Assembly (NCBI RefSeq): GCF_047238305.1
Contig: NZ_JBDFMO010000001.1
Location: 3,782,001-3,846,000, forward strand
Source of the DNA: Ferdinandcohnia sp047238305
GTDB taxonomy: Bacteria; Bacillota; Bacilli; Bacillales; Bacillaceae_L
Direction: 5' to 3'
DNA length: 64,000 nt
Each line of letters begins with the position of its first letter. Positions within the stretch are counted from its first letter, which is position 1. Position numbers and translations under genes: made by a program. The notes under the pieces were generated by a model. That model saw only the letters and a program-made list of their open reading frames with translations, had not been told where the DNA came from and made no database searches. This document shows, in pieces, positions 26,667 through 34,989 of the stretch.

Positions 26667-27935
26667 TTATGCTTTCCATTTATGAATTAGTTGATTGTTT
26701 TCTCCTCTTGCAAAGATATCAATTCGATTACGGCTCCATGAGGCAGAGGATGGTTCGGAGGTTAACGTCCCACCAAGATCTTCCCACTCACTCCAGCTAC
26801 TTCCGTCCCAATTTTTCATATACAGATGATTATCTGTTCCTTTTACAAATACATCTAGATTATTAGATTTTCTTGAAGATGCAGCAGGACTTGAGGTTAA
26901 TTGACCACCAAGGTCTTCCCAATTGCTCCAGCTCGAGCCATCCCAATACTTATGAAATAAAGCTCGATTCTCTCCTCTAGCAAAGACATCGATGCGATTA
27001 GGTCCCCATGATACAGCACCAGGTGCTGACGTTAGAACACCGCCTAAATCCTCCCACTCACTCCATTCCGAGCCATCCCAATATTTATGATAAAGATGGC
27101 GGTCCGAACCTCTTCCAAATACATCTAGTCGATTCTCTCCCCATGATGCTACCGCTGGTGATGACGAGAGAACTCCTCCTAAATCTTCCCATTCACTCCA
27201 TGAGGAACCGTCCCAATATTTATGAATTAAATGGTTATTATCACCGCGGGCAAAAACGTCGACTCGCCCTGGCCCCCATGACACGGCAGCTGGTGATGAA
27301 GTAAGAGATCCTCCGAGATCCTCCCAATCACTCCAACTTGACCCATTCCATATCCGGTGGTAGAGGACCCGATTTCTACCTCGTACATAGACGTCTAATT
27401 GGTTCCTACCTGGTACTGTAGCCGAAGGACCAGATGTTAAGTAACCCCCAAGGTCCTCCCAATCGCTCCAACTTTTTTCAGGAGAATAGCCAATATTTTC
27501 ATACGTAAGTCGAATAATCGCCTTCATTATCCGTTGAAGTACCTGATCTGGAATACGATAGGGAGCAAGCACAACAAAGATCCAATTTGCTTGGTTCCGA
27601 AAAGCTCGATAAGTCTGATTTACCTTTTGATCTAAGGAACCTGAAAATTGATTTTGCGTCATAAGTGTAAACATAACAATTTGCATCGCAATATACTGAG
27701 ACATTCTTCGGTTAACATTAAATTCTGCTAATTCATCATAATGGGGTTTTACACTTTTTCGTACTTCTTTCCACACATTTTGAAACTCTTCTGTTTGTCT
27801 TTTTTGATTTTCCGGTCTGTTAGGATTTATATAATAAGCTTGTTGGTAGCCATTTACGGGATAATATGGATAATAATATTGTGGAACTGTTCGGTTATAC
27901 GGATTCATTTGATATCCACCATATGGTTGATTCAT
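26667..27935 (-). CDS. Lectin-like beta-propeller repeat protein (422 aa)
   Basis: Seen: a Tyr/Pro/Asn-rich N-terminal tail (about 1-45), a helical domain (about 50-150), then six tandem repeats of about 47 residues each containing W-S-x-W-E-D-L-G-G and a D-V/I-F-x-R-G block. This is the PLL/tachylectin-like sugar-binding propeller pattern. No signal peptide or sortase motif. Start at 27935 follows GGGAGG. Inferred: a carbohydrate-binding surface protein, perhaps spore- or cell-surface associated given the Tyr-rich tail. The repeats are also visible as about 141-bp DNA periodicity. Confidence 0.75.
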   Translation of the reverse strand: MNQPYGGYQMNPYNRTVPQYYYPYYPVNGYQQAYYINPNRPENQKRQTEEFQNVWKEVRKSVKPHYDELAEFNVNRRMSQYIAMQIVMFTLMTQNQFSGSLDQKVNQTYRAFRNQANWIFVVLAPYRIPDQVLQRIMKAIIRLTYENIGYSPEKSWSDWEDLGGYLTSGPSATVPGRNQLDVYVRGRNRVLYHRIWNGSSWSDWEDLGGSLTSSPAAVSWGPGRVDVFARGDNNHLIHKYWDGSSWSEWEDLGGVLSSSPAVASWGENRLDVFGRGSDRHLYHKYWDGSEWSEWEDLGGVLTSAPGAVSWGPNRIDVFARGENRALFHKYWDGSSWSNWEDLGGQLTSSPAASSRKSNNLDVFVKGTDNHLYMKNWDGSSWSEWEDLGGTLTSEPSSASWSRNRIDIFARGENNQLIHKWKA

Positions 27936-28228
27936 AGCAGGTACCTCCCTTTTATAAAAAGTCCTCATATCATACTATGATGTAAATTAGGAAAGTAACC
28001 CATTTTTTCATATTCTCTTGCACGTATCACAACGTTTTCCAATCTAACTAAGTTCTGACATATCTAAATTTTCTAAAAAATACTTTACTTTTTACCGTTT
28101 TCCCTTCATAATAGAAAGACAACTAGATGATGCAATAGTTTCCTAAAATAGCCAGAATCTAGTGGCGCTTATAAGTAAACCAACGTTTTTTTACAAATAA
28201 GCGAAAAATAAAAAGGAGTGATTACGTA
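27936..28228. other. Divergent intergenic region
   Basis: About 290 bp of A/T-rich DNA between the leftward propeller gene and the rightward IDEAL-domain gene. No hairpin, small gene or convincing promoter identified. Confidence 0.4.
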
Positions 28229-28465
28229 ATGGACCATTTTAACAAAGAGCAAAAAAATGAAGTAGTTGTTATATCTCAAACGCCTGATGAAGAAATGTAT
28301 GAGAAAGTAGCAGAAATGGTTCTCATCCAATCACAGGCCTCCTTTAAGAAAAAGCAATTGCTTAAACAAATTGACGAATCACTAATTAATCGAGATGAAT
28401 CATTATTTATGAAACTCACAAAACAATATAATATGTTACTGTCCCAACATCATTTTTTACAATAA
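28229..28465 (+). CDS. IDEAL-domain small protein (78 aa)
   Basis: Seen: acidic N-terminal half, then IDESLINRDESLFMKLTKQY near 47-66, which matches the IDEAL motif found at the C terminus of several small Bacillus proteins. SD AAAAGGAGTG. Function unknown; the motif is thought to mediate protein interactions. Flanked by its own terminator. Confidence 0.65.
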   Translation: MDHFNKEQKNEVVVISQTPDEEMYEKVAEMVLIQSQASFKKKQLLKQIDESLINRDESLFMKLTKQYNMLLSQHHFLQ

Positions 28466-28471
28466 ACAATA

Positions 28472-28500
28472 GGCTAGTGCAAAATGCACTAGCCATTTCT
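28472..28500 (+). terminator. Terminator of the IDEAL-domain gene
   Basis: Perfect 9-bp stem GGCTAGTGC / GCACTAGCC, 5-nt loop, then ATTTCTTTT. Confidence 0.88.
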
Positions 28501-28508
28501 TTTGAAAA

Positions 28509-28539
28509 AAACGGTGTAGCCCTGAGCGCTACACCGTTT
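28509..28539 (-). terminator. Terminator of the PAS kinase gene
   Basis: Perfect 12-bp stem AAACGGTGTAGC / GCTACACCGTTT, 7-nt loop, overlapping the last codons and stop of the kinase gene; T-rich on the minus strand. Confidence 0.85.
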
Positions 28540-30385
28540 CGTTTGTCCGTGGAAGCTTTATTTTAAAGGTTGTGCCTTCGTTTTCTTTACTATCTACCGT
28601 AATTTCTCCATTATGGTTTTCGATAATATTATAGCTTACCATTAGCCCAAGGCCTGTTCCCTTATCTTTCGTTGTATAAAAAGGCTCCCCAATTCTATCA
28701 AGGATAGACTTTGGAATTCCACACCCCTCATCAATAAATAAGATATAGATGGAGTCATTTGTAACCCTTGTGCGAATATTGATTGTTCCGCCGTTTTCCA
28801 TCGCATCTATAGCATTCTTAATAAGATTGATGAACACTTGCTTAATCTGATTCTCATCACAGGTAATAATCGAATTTTGATTCACAAAATCAATATTGAT
28901 TTGAATATTTTGGAGAATGGCCTGTGTCTCTAGAAGTGTCACAACATCACGCAAAATTGTCCGGATATCCTTATTTTTGAATTTTATTTCAGACGGCTTC
29001 GCCAATAACAAAAGCTCACTTAAAATCAATTCAATTCGATTTAATTCAGAAAAAATAATGTCAAAATAATTCTGTTTTCCTTGGATTTCATCATTAAACA
29101 ATTGTAAAAATCCTTTGATTGCAGTTAATGGATTTCTAATTTCATGGGCAATTCCGGCAGCAAGCTGTCCGGCAATCGATAGTTTTTCAGATTTTATCAT
29201 TAATTCTTCTGCTTTTATTCGGTCAGAAATATCACGAATAATGACTTGAACCGCTGCTTCCCCGAAATAAGTTGTTGGTATTCCAATTAGTTCTGTATAA
29301 ATTTGCTTTCCTTGAAATGTATACCATGATTGTTTACTAAAATTAACTTCCTTCTTTTCAGAATTTACAATTCCGATAAATTCTCTGACTTGATCATGAT
29401 TTTCTGGATGAAGAAAGGTATAAATATTTTTCCCTAACATTTCTGTATAGCTGTTAGCCCCAAACATTTTTACACCTGAGTCATTGATAAACACCCAGTT
29501 ATTTTGATAAATCACAGCAATGGTATCAATTGAATTTTGAATAATTCGTTGGTAGCGTTCACGGCTTCTATGGATAATGTCGTGGAATGACTTACGTGAT
29601 GAGATATCATGCAAAACGATATACTCATAGATCTCATCATGGATATAGATTGGAACTTCCTTCACTTCTAGATAGATTTTTTCGTTGTTTTGTTTCAACC
29701 ATTTTTGTTCGATTATACCTAAACGAAAGCCACTCTGGAGCTGCTCAATTCGTTTACCCACCACTTCGTGGAATTCTTCGTCTATAAACTGATAAATTGC
29801 GTTCCCAATAACCTCATCAGGTTGTTGGATTTCTAATAAGGATGCTGCTTCCCTGTTCAAATACACAATTTGACCTAATTTTGCAATAATGATCGGAAAT
29901 GGAGCTTCATCTATTAATATCGGTGCATCAACTAACCTAGTAATCGGGAAAGACTTATCCGGAAAAAGCGACGATAACAACGTATTAGAGCTGTTCTCCT
30001 CAAAAATGCAGTCATTTGTGGGATCCACTAACACGTTCATTTTTAAAAGTATTTCTTCATATTCGAAAGACGTGGTGTCAAAGATAGGCTCAACAATTGT
30101 TTCAAACCAGATAATATCATTATTTGTTTTCAACACTCTTAGTGCACAGGCTGATCGTTGTTGTTTATTGAAAAAATAACTTTCAAGCATGAAACGGTCA
30201 TCTTTATGTATGATATTTTTAATTGAAGTTCCAATTAACATATCCTTTTTGTAGCCTAATATATCTTCACAGTTGCTAGAAATATAAAGAATTTGACCAT
30301 TTACAGTCACTGTTAATATGAGATTAACAGATGAAGATGTTGCTGATACATGTTCCGGAGCACTTTGTGAATTTCCTGTTCTCAT
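28529..30385 (-). CDS. Orphan PAS histidine kinase, sporulation-kinase-like (618 aa)
   Basis: Seen: three PAS regions (about 20-120, 155-265 and 275-395), HisKA domain with phospho-acceptor His 414 in IAHEIRNPL, then HATPase with N box (NLIKNAIDAM), G1 (DEGCGIP) and G2 (GTGLGL). No membrane segment, so a cytosolic sensor. No response regulator is adjacent, as for the Spo0F-directed kinases KinA/KinE of B. subtilis. Probably feeds the sporulation phosphorelay (inference). Which of KinA-E it matches cannot be decided here. Confidence 0.85.
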   Translation of the reverse strand: MRTGNSQSAPEHVSATSSSVNLILTVTVNGQILYISSNCEDILGYKKDMLIGTSIKNIIHKDDRFMLESYFFNKQQRSACALRVLKTNNDIIWFETIVEPIFDTTSFEYEEILLKMNVLVDPTNDCIFEENSSNTLLSSLFPDKSFPITRLVDAPILIDEAPFPIIIAKLGQIVYLNREAASLLEIQQPDEVIGNAIYQFIDEEFHEVVGKRIEQLQSGFRLGIIEQKWLKQNNEKIYLEVKEVPIYIHDEIYEYIVLHDISSRKSFHDIIHRSRERYQRIIQNSIDTIAVIYQNNWVFINDSGVKMFGANSYTEMLGKNIYTFLHPENHDQVREFIGIVNSEKKEVNFSKQSWYTFQGKQIYTELIGIPTTYFGEAAVQVIIRDISDRIKAEELMIKSEKLSIAGQLAAGIAHEIRNPLTAIKGFLQLFNDEIQGKQNYFDIIFSELNRIELILSELLLLAKPSEIKFKNKDIRTILRDVVTLLETQAILQNIQINIDFVNQNSIITCDENQIKQVFINLIKNAIDAMENGGTINIRTRVTNDSIYILFIDEGCGIPKSILDRIGEPFYTTKDKGTGLGLMVSYNIIENHNGEITVDSKENEGTTFKIKLPRTNETV

Positions 30386-30717
30386 CTATTGAACCCCCAC
30401 CTCTCTATCGCTTATTTTGGTCGTAATGGCTAATCATGTATATGAATTTAGAAGTATTCTTTTATGTACTTTTGGTAGGTGTAACCATTTTTTTACTATA
30501 CTATTACATTAAGTTAGGGGCTTATTCATATCCATAGGTAGAAAGACCTGTTTTAATGTTATTATAAAGAAAATTCAGCAAAATTCCCAATGTTTTTTGG
30601 AGATGGTCAAAATGCAAAAATCTAAGCGTGAAGTGACCTAGATTTACGTTTATTTATGATTGATGGCGTAAAAAAATTCGACAAGTACATATACTTGTCG
30701 AATTTAGTAGATGGGAA
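30386..30717. other. Intergenic region with one terminator
   Basis: 332 bp between the kinase start and the next leftward gene. The kinase promoter must lie here, but I see no clear hexamer pair. The only definite element is the hairpin at 30674-30705. Confidence 0.45.
30674..30705. terminator. Terminator downstream of the Lys-rich small gene
   Basis: Perfect 14-bp stem from AAATTCGACAAG to CTTGTCGAATTT with a 4-nt loop. Confidence 0.85.
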
Positions 30718-30900
30718 TTAAAGTCCACCTTCGTATTTTCCATCGTTTTTAGACGCCTTTTCTTTCTTCGCTTTTTTCTTGTGTGCTTTGTTTGCAGCAG
30801 CACTACCCATCTCTTTCCCGAATTCCGTATCCGTTACAGCCGAATCGAATCCTTTTTTGTTCTTTTGTTCGGGATCATTCTTTTTATTTCGTTTTGCCAT
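30718..30900 (-). CDS. Lys-rich small protein (60 aa), unknown
   Basis: Seen: ATG at 30900 preceded by AAGGAGGTG; about a third of residues are Lys and there are no hydrophobic stretches, so it is probably disordered. The central stretch DSAVTDTEFGKEM is the only distinctive part. It does not match the SASP families I know. A longer frame to 30948 would read through the SD and is rejected. Confidence 0.55.
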   Translation of the reverse strand: MAKRNKKNDPEQKNKKGFDSAVTDTEFGKEMGSAAANKAHKKKAKKEKASKNDGKYEGGL

Positions 30901-31043
30901 AAGAAAGTGCACCTCCTTAGAGATTATCATCATTATTTTCTTCTCCAAGAGGTTTTCTATACTAAAATAGGCATGTGGTTGGACATTTTATGTAATGCCA
31001 AATGTATTTTAGCTGCAATTTTGATAACAGCTCCCACGAACCT

Positions 31044-31931
31044 TTATTCCCAGAGCTTGAAGATGGCTTGTGTACCGCTGTTTTCTTCCCCTTTTTCGGC
31101 TAATTCGTCGTACATTTGTTTGGCAAGCTCTAGACCTGGTGTTTTCATTCCCATTGCTTCTGCCTCTTCAAGAGCGATTCCCATGTCTTTAATAAAATGC
31201 TTAATAAAGAAACCAGGTTCAAAATTGCCAGCAATCATGCGAGGAGCAAGGTTGCTTAGGGACCAACTTCCAGCGGCACCTGTTGAAATGCTTTTTAATA
31301 CTGTTTCAGGATCAAGTCCAGATTTTTTCGCATAGACCATCGCTTCCGCAACACCAATCATATTTGATGCAATCGCAATTTGATTACACATTTTTGTATG
31401 TTGGCCAGAACCAGCTTGTCCTTGGTACACGATGTTTTGTCCCATTATTTCAAGAAGTGGCTTGCATGCTTCAAATACATCGTGATCGCCACCTACCATT
31501 ATGGCCAGTCTTGCTTTTTTTGCACCGACATCTCCACCTGAGACAGGGGCGTCTAAGGAATACATGCTTTTTTGTTTTGCAGCCTCATATATTTTAATTG
31601 CTAAAGAAGGAGTCGAGGTTGTCATATCAATAAAATAAGTTCCCTCGTTTGCATGTGCCAAAAGCCCGTTTTCACCTAGGTAGACCTCCTCCACATCATA
31701 TGGATATCCTACCATTGTAATGACGATATTTGCTTCTTGAGCGACTTCTGCTACTGACTGCTTCCAAACGGCGCCTTGTTCAACAAGTTCAAGTGCTTTT
31801 TCCTTCGTACGTGTATAGACGAGAACCTTATATCCTTTTGAGAGGATATGGCCAGCCATGCTTTTCCCCATGACACCTGTTCCAATAAATCCAATTACCG
31901 TGTTTTGATGTAAGACATTTTTATGTACCAT
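31044..31931 (-). CDS. ykwC: Beta-hydroxyacid dehydrogenase, YkwC-like
   Basis: NAD(P)-dependent oxidation of a 3-hydroxyacid such as 3-hydroxyisobutyrate, or reduction of a semialdehyde. Seen: Rossmann motif GFIGTGVMGKSM near 14-25, substrate motif DAPVSGGDVGA, catalytic Lys in GSGQHTKMCNQ, and the cofactor/substrate FIKHFIKDMG. 295 aa is family length. Substrate not determined. Confidence 0.87.
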   Translation of the reverse strand: MVHKNVLHQNTVIGFIGTGVMGKSMAGHILSKGYKVLVYTRTKEKALELVEQGAVWKQSVAEVAQEANIVITMVGYPYDVEEVYLGENGLLAHANEGTYFIDMTTSTPSLAIKIYEAAKQKSMYSLDAPVSGGDVGAKKARLAIMVGGDHDVFEACKPLLEIMGQNIVYQGQAGSGQHTKMCNQIAIASNMIGVAEAMVYAKKSGLDPETVLKSISTGAAGSWSLSNLAPRMIAGNFEPGFFIKHFIKDMGIALEEAEAMGMKTPGLELAKQMYDELAEKGEENSGTQAIFKLWE

Positions 31932-32085
31932 TAGTTAAACTCCCTCATTTTTTTATTTTCATCATATCATATTTTAAAATATACCAAGACTGAAAAAAAA
32001 ATCTAGGAAAATTGGGGATTTGTACCTTACATACTCTGTGCATTTTCCATAGGATATAACAAACAGATACATGGAGGTGTTCTAA

Positions 32086-32181
32086 ATGAGTGGTGGAGTA
32101 GGATATGGAACAGGTTTTGCTTTGCTTGTCGTATTGTTCATTTTATTGGTTATAGTAGGATCTGCTTATGTAGGATGGTAA
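32086..32181 (+). CDS. YjcZ-family micropeptide (31 aa)
   Basis: Seen: MSGGVGYGTGFALLVVLFILLVIVGSAYVGW, a short Gly/Tyr head followed by one membrane helix; SD ATGGAGGTG at good spacing. Known: YjcZ-type sporulation peptides in Bacillus have this layout. Missed by ordinary length cut-offs. Probably made during sporulation (inference). Confidence 0.8.
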   Translation: MSGGVGYGTGFALLVVLFILLVIVGSAYVGW

Positions 32182-32231
32182 TTCTTTAAGTAAATTAAAG
32201 GTTAATTATAAAATAGAAAGGGAGATGTGTT

Positions 32232-32372
32232 ATGGGATTTGGATACGGATACCCAGGATATGGTTACGGTGGATGTGGCTACGGTTATGGAGGCTACGGC
32301 TTCCGCGGAGGCTTTGCGTTGATTGTTGTACTATTTATCCTTCTAATCATCGTTGGAGCTGCTTGGTGCTAA
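32232..32372 (+). CDS. YjcZ-family Gly/Tyr-rich micropeptide (46 aa)
   Basis: Seen: Gly-Tyr repeat head (about 1-28, with one Cys at 15) and a membrane helix closing with VGAAWC. SD AAAGGGAGATG. Its helix closely resembles that of the peptide 50 bp upstream, so the pair looks like a tandem duplication with an expanded head in the second copy. A longer frame over the same bases (32225-32455) is a shadow. Confidence 0.8.
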   Translation: MGFGYGYPGYGYGGCGYGYGGYGFRGGFALIVVLFILLIIVGAAWC

Positions 32373-32394
32373 GAACACCATTACCAATAAGAAA

Positions 32395-32425
32395 GCCAGC
32401 AACTATTGATGGTTGCTGGCCTTCT
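32395..32425. terminator. Terminator after the YjcZ pair
   Basis: Perfect 9-bp stem GCCAGCAAC / GTTGCTGGC, 8-nt loop, extended by AAGAAA / CTTCTT; serves both directions. Confidence 0.8.
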
Positions 32426-32430
32426 TCATG

Positions 32431-32643
32431 TCATTTTTCTTCAAGTAGATCCTGAAACTTTTTCATTTCCTTATCAACTTTTGGCTTTATATGATAAGGA
32501 TTTTTCGGTTGGGCCATGTTTTCGGGGTTCACATCAGATCTAATTCCTATTTTATTTCCTGCCATATCATCATTGATAATTCCCTCATATTTCCCATCAA
32601 AATGTGGGTCACGTGCATGATAATCTCGATCATTGTCTGGCAT
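32431..32643 (-). CDS. Hydrophilic small protein (70 aa), unknown
   Basis: Seen: ATG preceded by AAGGAGGTA; charged, Pro/Asn/Asp-rich sequence without hydrophobic segments, ending in a short coiled helix (DKEMKKFQDLLEEK). I do not recognise it. Converges on the YjcZ pair. Confidence 0.6.
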   Translation of the reverse strand: MPDNDRDYHARDPHFDGKYEGIINDDMAGNKIGIRSDVNPENMAQPKNPYHIKPKVDKEMKKFQDLLEEK

Positions 32644-32753
32644 AGATAATACCTCCTTATCATTAAATTGGGTTATTTTTTCAAAAATATGTACTTTTTA
32701 TTCAACAATAAGAAACAATAAGAACATGATGAAAGTTTAGAGGAGCGATGATA

Positions 32754-32951
32754 ATGGGTGCAATTGATCGTGAAGGCTATCGGTTTGAAACAGAATTTAG
32801 TGTGATTAGTCAAAAAGGTGCGGTTCATGTATATCGTAATGGTGAATTTATCAAGGAATTGACTTTCTCTTTTACAGGAGAACAGCCCGAGCCTAGCTTA
32901 ATTGAAGAAGTAGTAGATGAGTTTTTTGAAACGAACAAAAAATACAAATAA
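32754..32951 (+). CDS. Small protein (65 aa), DUF5370-like (tentative)
   Basis: Seen: MGAIDREGYRFETEFSVISQ start; ATG at 32754 is 8 nt after GAGGAG, so it is preferred to the ATG at 32748. Compact strand-rich N-terminal half, acidic helix at the C terminus. The family assignment is from memory and weak; function unknown. 54 nt upstream of ykwB and in the same direction. Confidence 0.6.
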   Translation: MGAIDREGYRFETEFSVISQKGAVHVYRNGEFIKELTFSFTGEQPEPSLIEEVVDEFFETNKKYK

Positions 32952-33005
32952 TTTTCCTTCTCATTACACGATTTGTAACGTAAAATGTGTTTTGAGGTGA
33001 ATAGC

Positions 33006-33683
33006 ATGTTTCAAAAAGAAGTGTATGTGTTTGATAAAAACAATCCGAAAAAGTGCGTGATTCGAAATTATCGTGAAACAGATTTTGATGCCTTAATTCA
33101 AGTTCAACGGGAAAGCTTTCCCCCACCATTTCCTTCTGAATTATGGTGGAATCAAGAACAATTACATAATCATGTAACGTTATTTCCTGAAGGTGCTCTT
33201 TGCGTTGAAATGGATGGGAAAATTTGCGGGTCCATGACAGGACTAATTGTTCAGTTTGATCCTAGCCATCCGAAGCATACATGGGAAGAGATCACGGATA
33301 ATGGCTATATACGAAATCATAGCCACAAGGGAAATACATTATATATTGTAGATATTTGTGTGAGTCCAGCATACCGAAAATATGGGCTAGGTAAATGGCT
33401 CATGCAATCGATGTATGAGGTTGTTGTGCATTTAAAGTTAGAACGATTATTAGGCGGTGGCCGAATTTCCGGGTACTCCAAACACGCCTTGGAATGGAGT
33501 GCGGAGAAATACATTGAAAAAGTAATGACAGGTGAATTAATAGACCCTGTGATAACCTTTCTCCTCCGTTGTGGACGTACGCCGCTCCAGTTAATTCAAA
33601 ACTACCTCGAAGACGAAGAATCCTGTAATTATGGATTATTAATGGAGTGGAAAAACCCATTTCACGAGAAAAAACGAGCCTAA
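33006..33683 (+). CDS. ykwB: GNAT-family acetyltransferase YkwB
   Basis: Seen: GNAT fold with the acetyl-CoA motif A segment VDICVSPAYRKYGLGKWLM near 117-135, and a C-terminal extension. ATG at 33006 follows TGAGGTGA; the frame is open to 32985. 225 aa. Substrate unknown. In B. subtilis ykwB and ykwC are neighbours. Its last codons overlap the left arm of the terminator now split by the IS element. Confidence 0.82.
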   Translation: MFQKEVYVFDKNNPKKCVIRNYRETDFDALIQVQRESFPPPFPSELWWNQEQLHNHVTLFPEGALCVEMDGKICGSMTGLIVQFDPSHPKHTWEEITDNGYIRNHSHKGNTLYIVDICVSPAYRKYGLGKWLMQSMYEVVVHLKLERLLGGGRISGYSKHALEWSAEKYIEKVMTGELIDPVITFLLRCGRTPLQLIQNYLEDEESCNYGLLMEWKNPFHEKKRA

Positions 33684-33695
33684 TGAACTGACCTA
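33669..33695 (+). terminator. Left arm of a terminator split by the IS element
   Basis: AAAAAACGAG (33669-33678) and GACCTA (33690-33695) are complementary to CTCGTTTTTT (34978-34987) and TAGGTC (34961-34966). Joining the flanks without the IS restores one bidirectional hairpin between ykwB and ptsI. Confidence 0.75.
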
Positions 33696-33721
33696 GTGAT
33701 TTGAGACAACAGAAAAAACAC

Positions 33722-34579
33722 CTAAGCTACCTGTTTCCTATATTCAATTGGGGACAGGTAGTTTAATTTTGCCTGAAGTCGGATTTGATTGTAATAATAG
33801 ATGAAATTCTCTACTTTTTCCACTACAATAGGATTTGTAAGGTACTCTCGTGGCTGAGAGTAGAATTCTTCCGACTTTAATGTGGAATGGAAGGATTCAA
33901 TGACGGCGTTATCCAAGCAGTTGCCTTTCCGAGACATGCTTGTGATAATGCCTTTTTCTTTGGCTAAATTCTGGAATGCATAGGACGTATACTGTGCCCC
34001 TTGATCACTATGTAGTATTACTCCTTCTACGTTCTGATTCTTAACAGCGTCTCTTAAAGTGTCTAGTACAAGGGTTACATCTTGGTTCAAACTAATTCGG
34101 TAAGCAATTATCTCATTGTTGTAAAGGTCCATGATGCTCGAAAGGTACATCATTGATTGTCCAAATGGAAGATATGTTATATCTGTCACCCATTTTTCAT
34201 TCGGCTTAGATGCTTTAAAATCACGCTCCAAACGATTAGGAACAACTATGTTGCTTTCACCTGCAAACTTTACTTTTCTCTTTGGTTTTACTCTACATTG
34301 GAGATTATATTTCTGCATTATTCTTTGTACAGTATTTCGGTTAACTTTTACATTATAATCTTTTTTAAGCCAAGCTTTAACAGTTCGATATCCAACTCGA
34401 AACTTATGATTATTACAAATTTCTATGATTTGAAGATCTAATTCTCTGATTTTACGGGCTCCTTGTTTTTTCCAGCGGTAATAGGTGGCACGTGGAACGC
34501 CTATATAATCACAAATGGTAGAAATGGTATATTTACTTTTTAATTCCTCCACAAGTTCTAAAACAACCTCTGGTACCAA
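33722..34579 (-). CDS. IS3-family transposase OrfB (DDE integrase domain, 285 aa)
   Basis: Seen: HTH_21-like region (about 40-95), then an rve-type catalytic core with the first Asp in KWVTDITYLPFG, the second in VILHSDQGAQYTS and the Glu in NAVIESFHSTLKSE. Expressed mainly as an OrfAB fusion by -1 frameshifting in the orfA/orfB overlap; its own start is weak. Catalyses cut and circularisation of the element. Confidence 0.92.
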   Translation of the reverse strand: MVPEVVLELVEELKSKYTISTICDYIGVPRATYYRWKKQGARKIRELDLQIIEICNNHKFRVGYRTVKAWLKKDYNVKVNRNTVQRIMQKYNLQCRVKPKRKVKFAGESNIVVPNRLERDFKASKPNEKWVTDITYLPFGQSMMYLSSIMDLYNNEIIAYRISLNQDVTLVLDTLRDAVKNQNVEGVILHSDQGAQYTSYAFQNLAKEKGIITSMSRKGNCLDNAVIESFHSTLKSEEFYSQPREYLTNPIVVEKVENFIYYYNQIRLQAKLNYLSPIEYRKQVA

Positions 34580-34887
34580 CTCCTTTCGATTTCCTTGTAC
34601 TTTTTTAAAATTTCGAGGTGAATCTGCAAATGCTGGTTTTCTCTTCTTAGCTGCTCCATTTCGGTTAATTCCTCTGGGCCTTTCCCAAAGCTATACTGTT
34701 TGCCGATTGGTTGTGAAAAGCGATACATTTCCCCTTTTCTGTACCACATCATCCATATCCTTATCTGAGAGTCATTTACAATACCCAATTCCTCCATAAT
34801 TTCACGATTCGAATATTGTCCTGACATTTTCATTTCAATTGCTTTCATTTTTGTCTCATATGAGTAAAAATTCTTAGTTCTCCCCAT
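34558..34887 (-). CDS. IS3-family OrfA (HTH, 109 aa)
   Basis: Seen: N-terminal helix-turn-helix (YETKMKAIEMKMSGQYSNRE, continuing to about residue 45), then a leucine-zipper-like helix (LRRENQHLQIHLEIL) for dimerisation. Start follows GGAGGTG. A canonical -1 slippery heptamer A-AAA-AAG lies at 34606-34600 in its frame; slipping there joins it to OrfB. Confidence 0.9.
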   Translation of the reverse strand: MGRTKNFYSYETKMKAIEMKMSGQYSNREIMEELGIVNDSQIRIWMMWYRKGEMYRFSQPIGKQYSFGKGPEELTEMEQLRRENQHLQIHLEILKKYKEIERSWYQRLF

Positions 34888-34960
34888 AAGAAAAACACCT
34901 CCTACATGTCATATTTATAAATACGACTTGAGGGGTGTTTTTTCCTTTGTCTCATTTAAT

Positions 34961-34987
34961 TAGGTCTCTCCATAAGACTCGTTTTTT
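34961..34987 (-). terminator. Right arm of the split terminator; ptsI now lacks a clear one
   Basis: TAGGTC and CTCGTTTTTT complement the left arm at 33669-33695. Alone it can form only a 4-bp hairpin, so leftward transcription from ptsI may run into the IS and rightward ykwB transcription loses its stop. Confidence 0.65.
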
Positions 34988-34989
34988 CT

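Larger units (their letters stand above)
33703..34953 (-). mobile_element. IS3-family insertion sequence, about 1.25 kb
   Basis: Seen: imperfect 21-bp terminal inverted repeats (33702-33722 and 34934-34954, two mismatches, beginning TGAGACAA) enclosing overlapping orfA and orfB with an A6G slippery site. If the element is taken as GAGAC...GTCTC, the flanks show a 4-bp target duplication ATTT (33699-33702 and 34954-34957). Taken one base wider as TG...CA, the flanks do not match. Both ORFs are intact, so it looks functional and recent. Subgroup not assigned. Confidence 0.9.

Noticed and set aside
26700..27480. Regular DNA repeats resembling a CRISPR array
   Set aside because: Units are about 141 bp, in frame, and encode the propeller repeats; there are no short identical repeats with unique spacers and no cas genes.
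32225..32455. 76-codon frame over the second YjcZ peptide
   Set aside because: Trp/Arg/Leu-rich shadow frame; the overlapping 46-aa Gly-Tyr peptide has the SD and family features.
20814..34900. Prophage or genomic island in the middle of the window
   Set aside because: Apart from the single IS3 element there are no integrase, phage or conjugation genes and no tRNA; many genes keep B. subtilis-like order.
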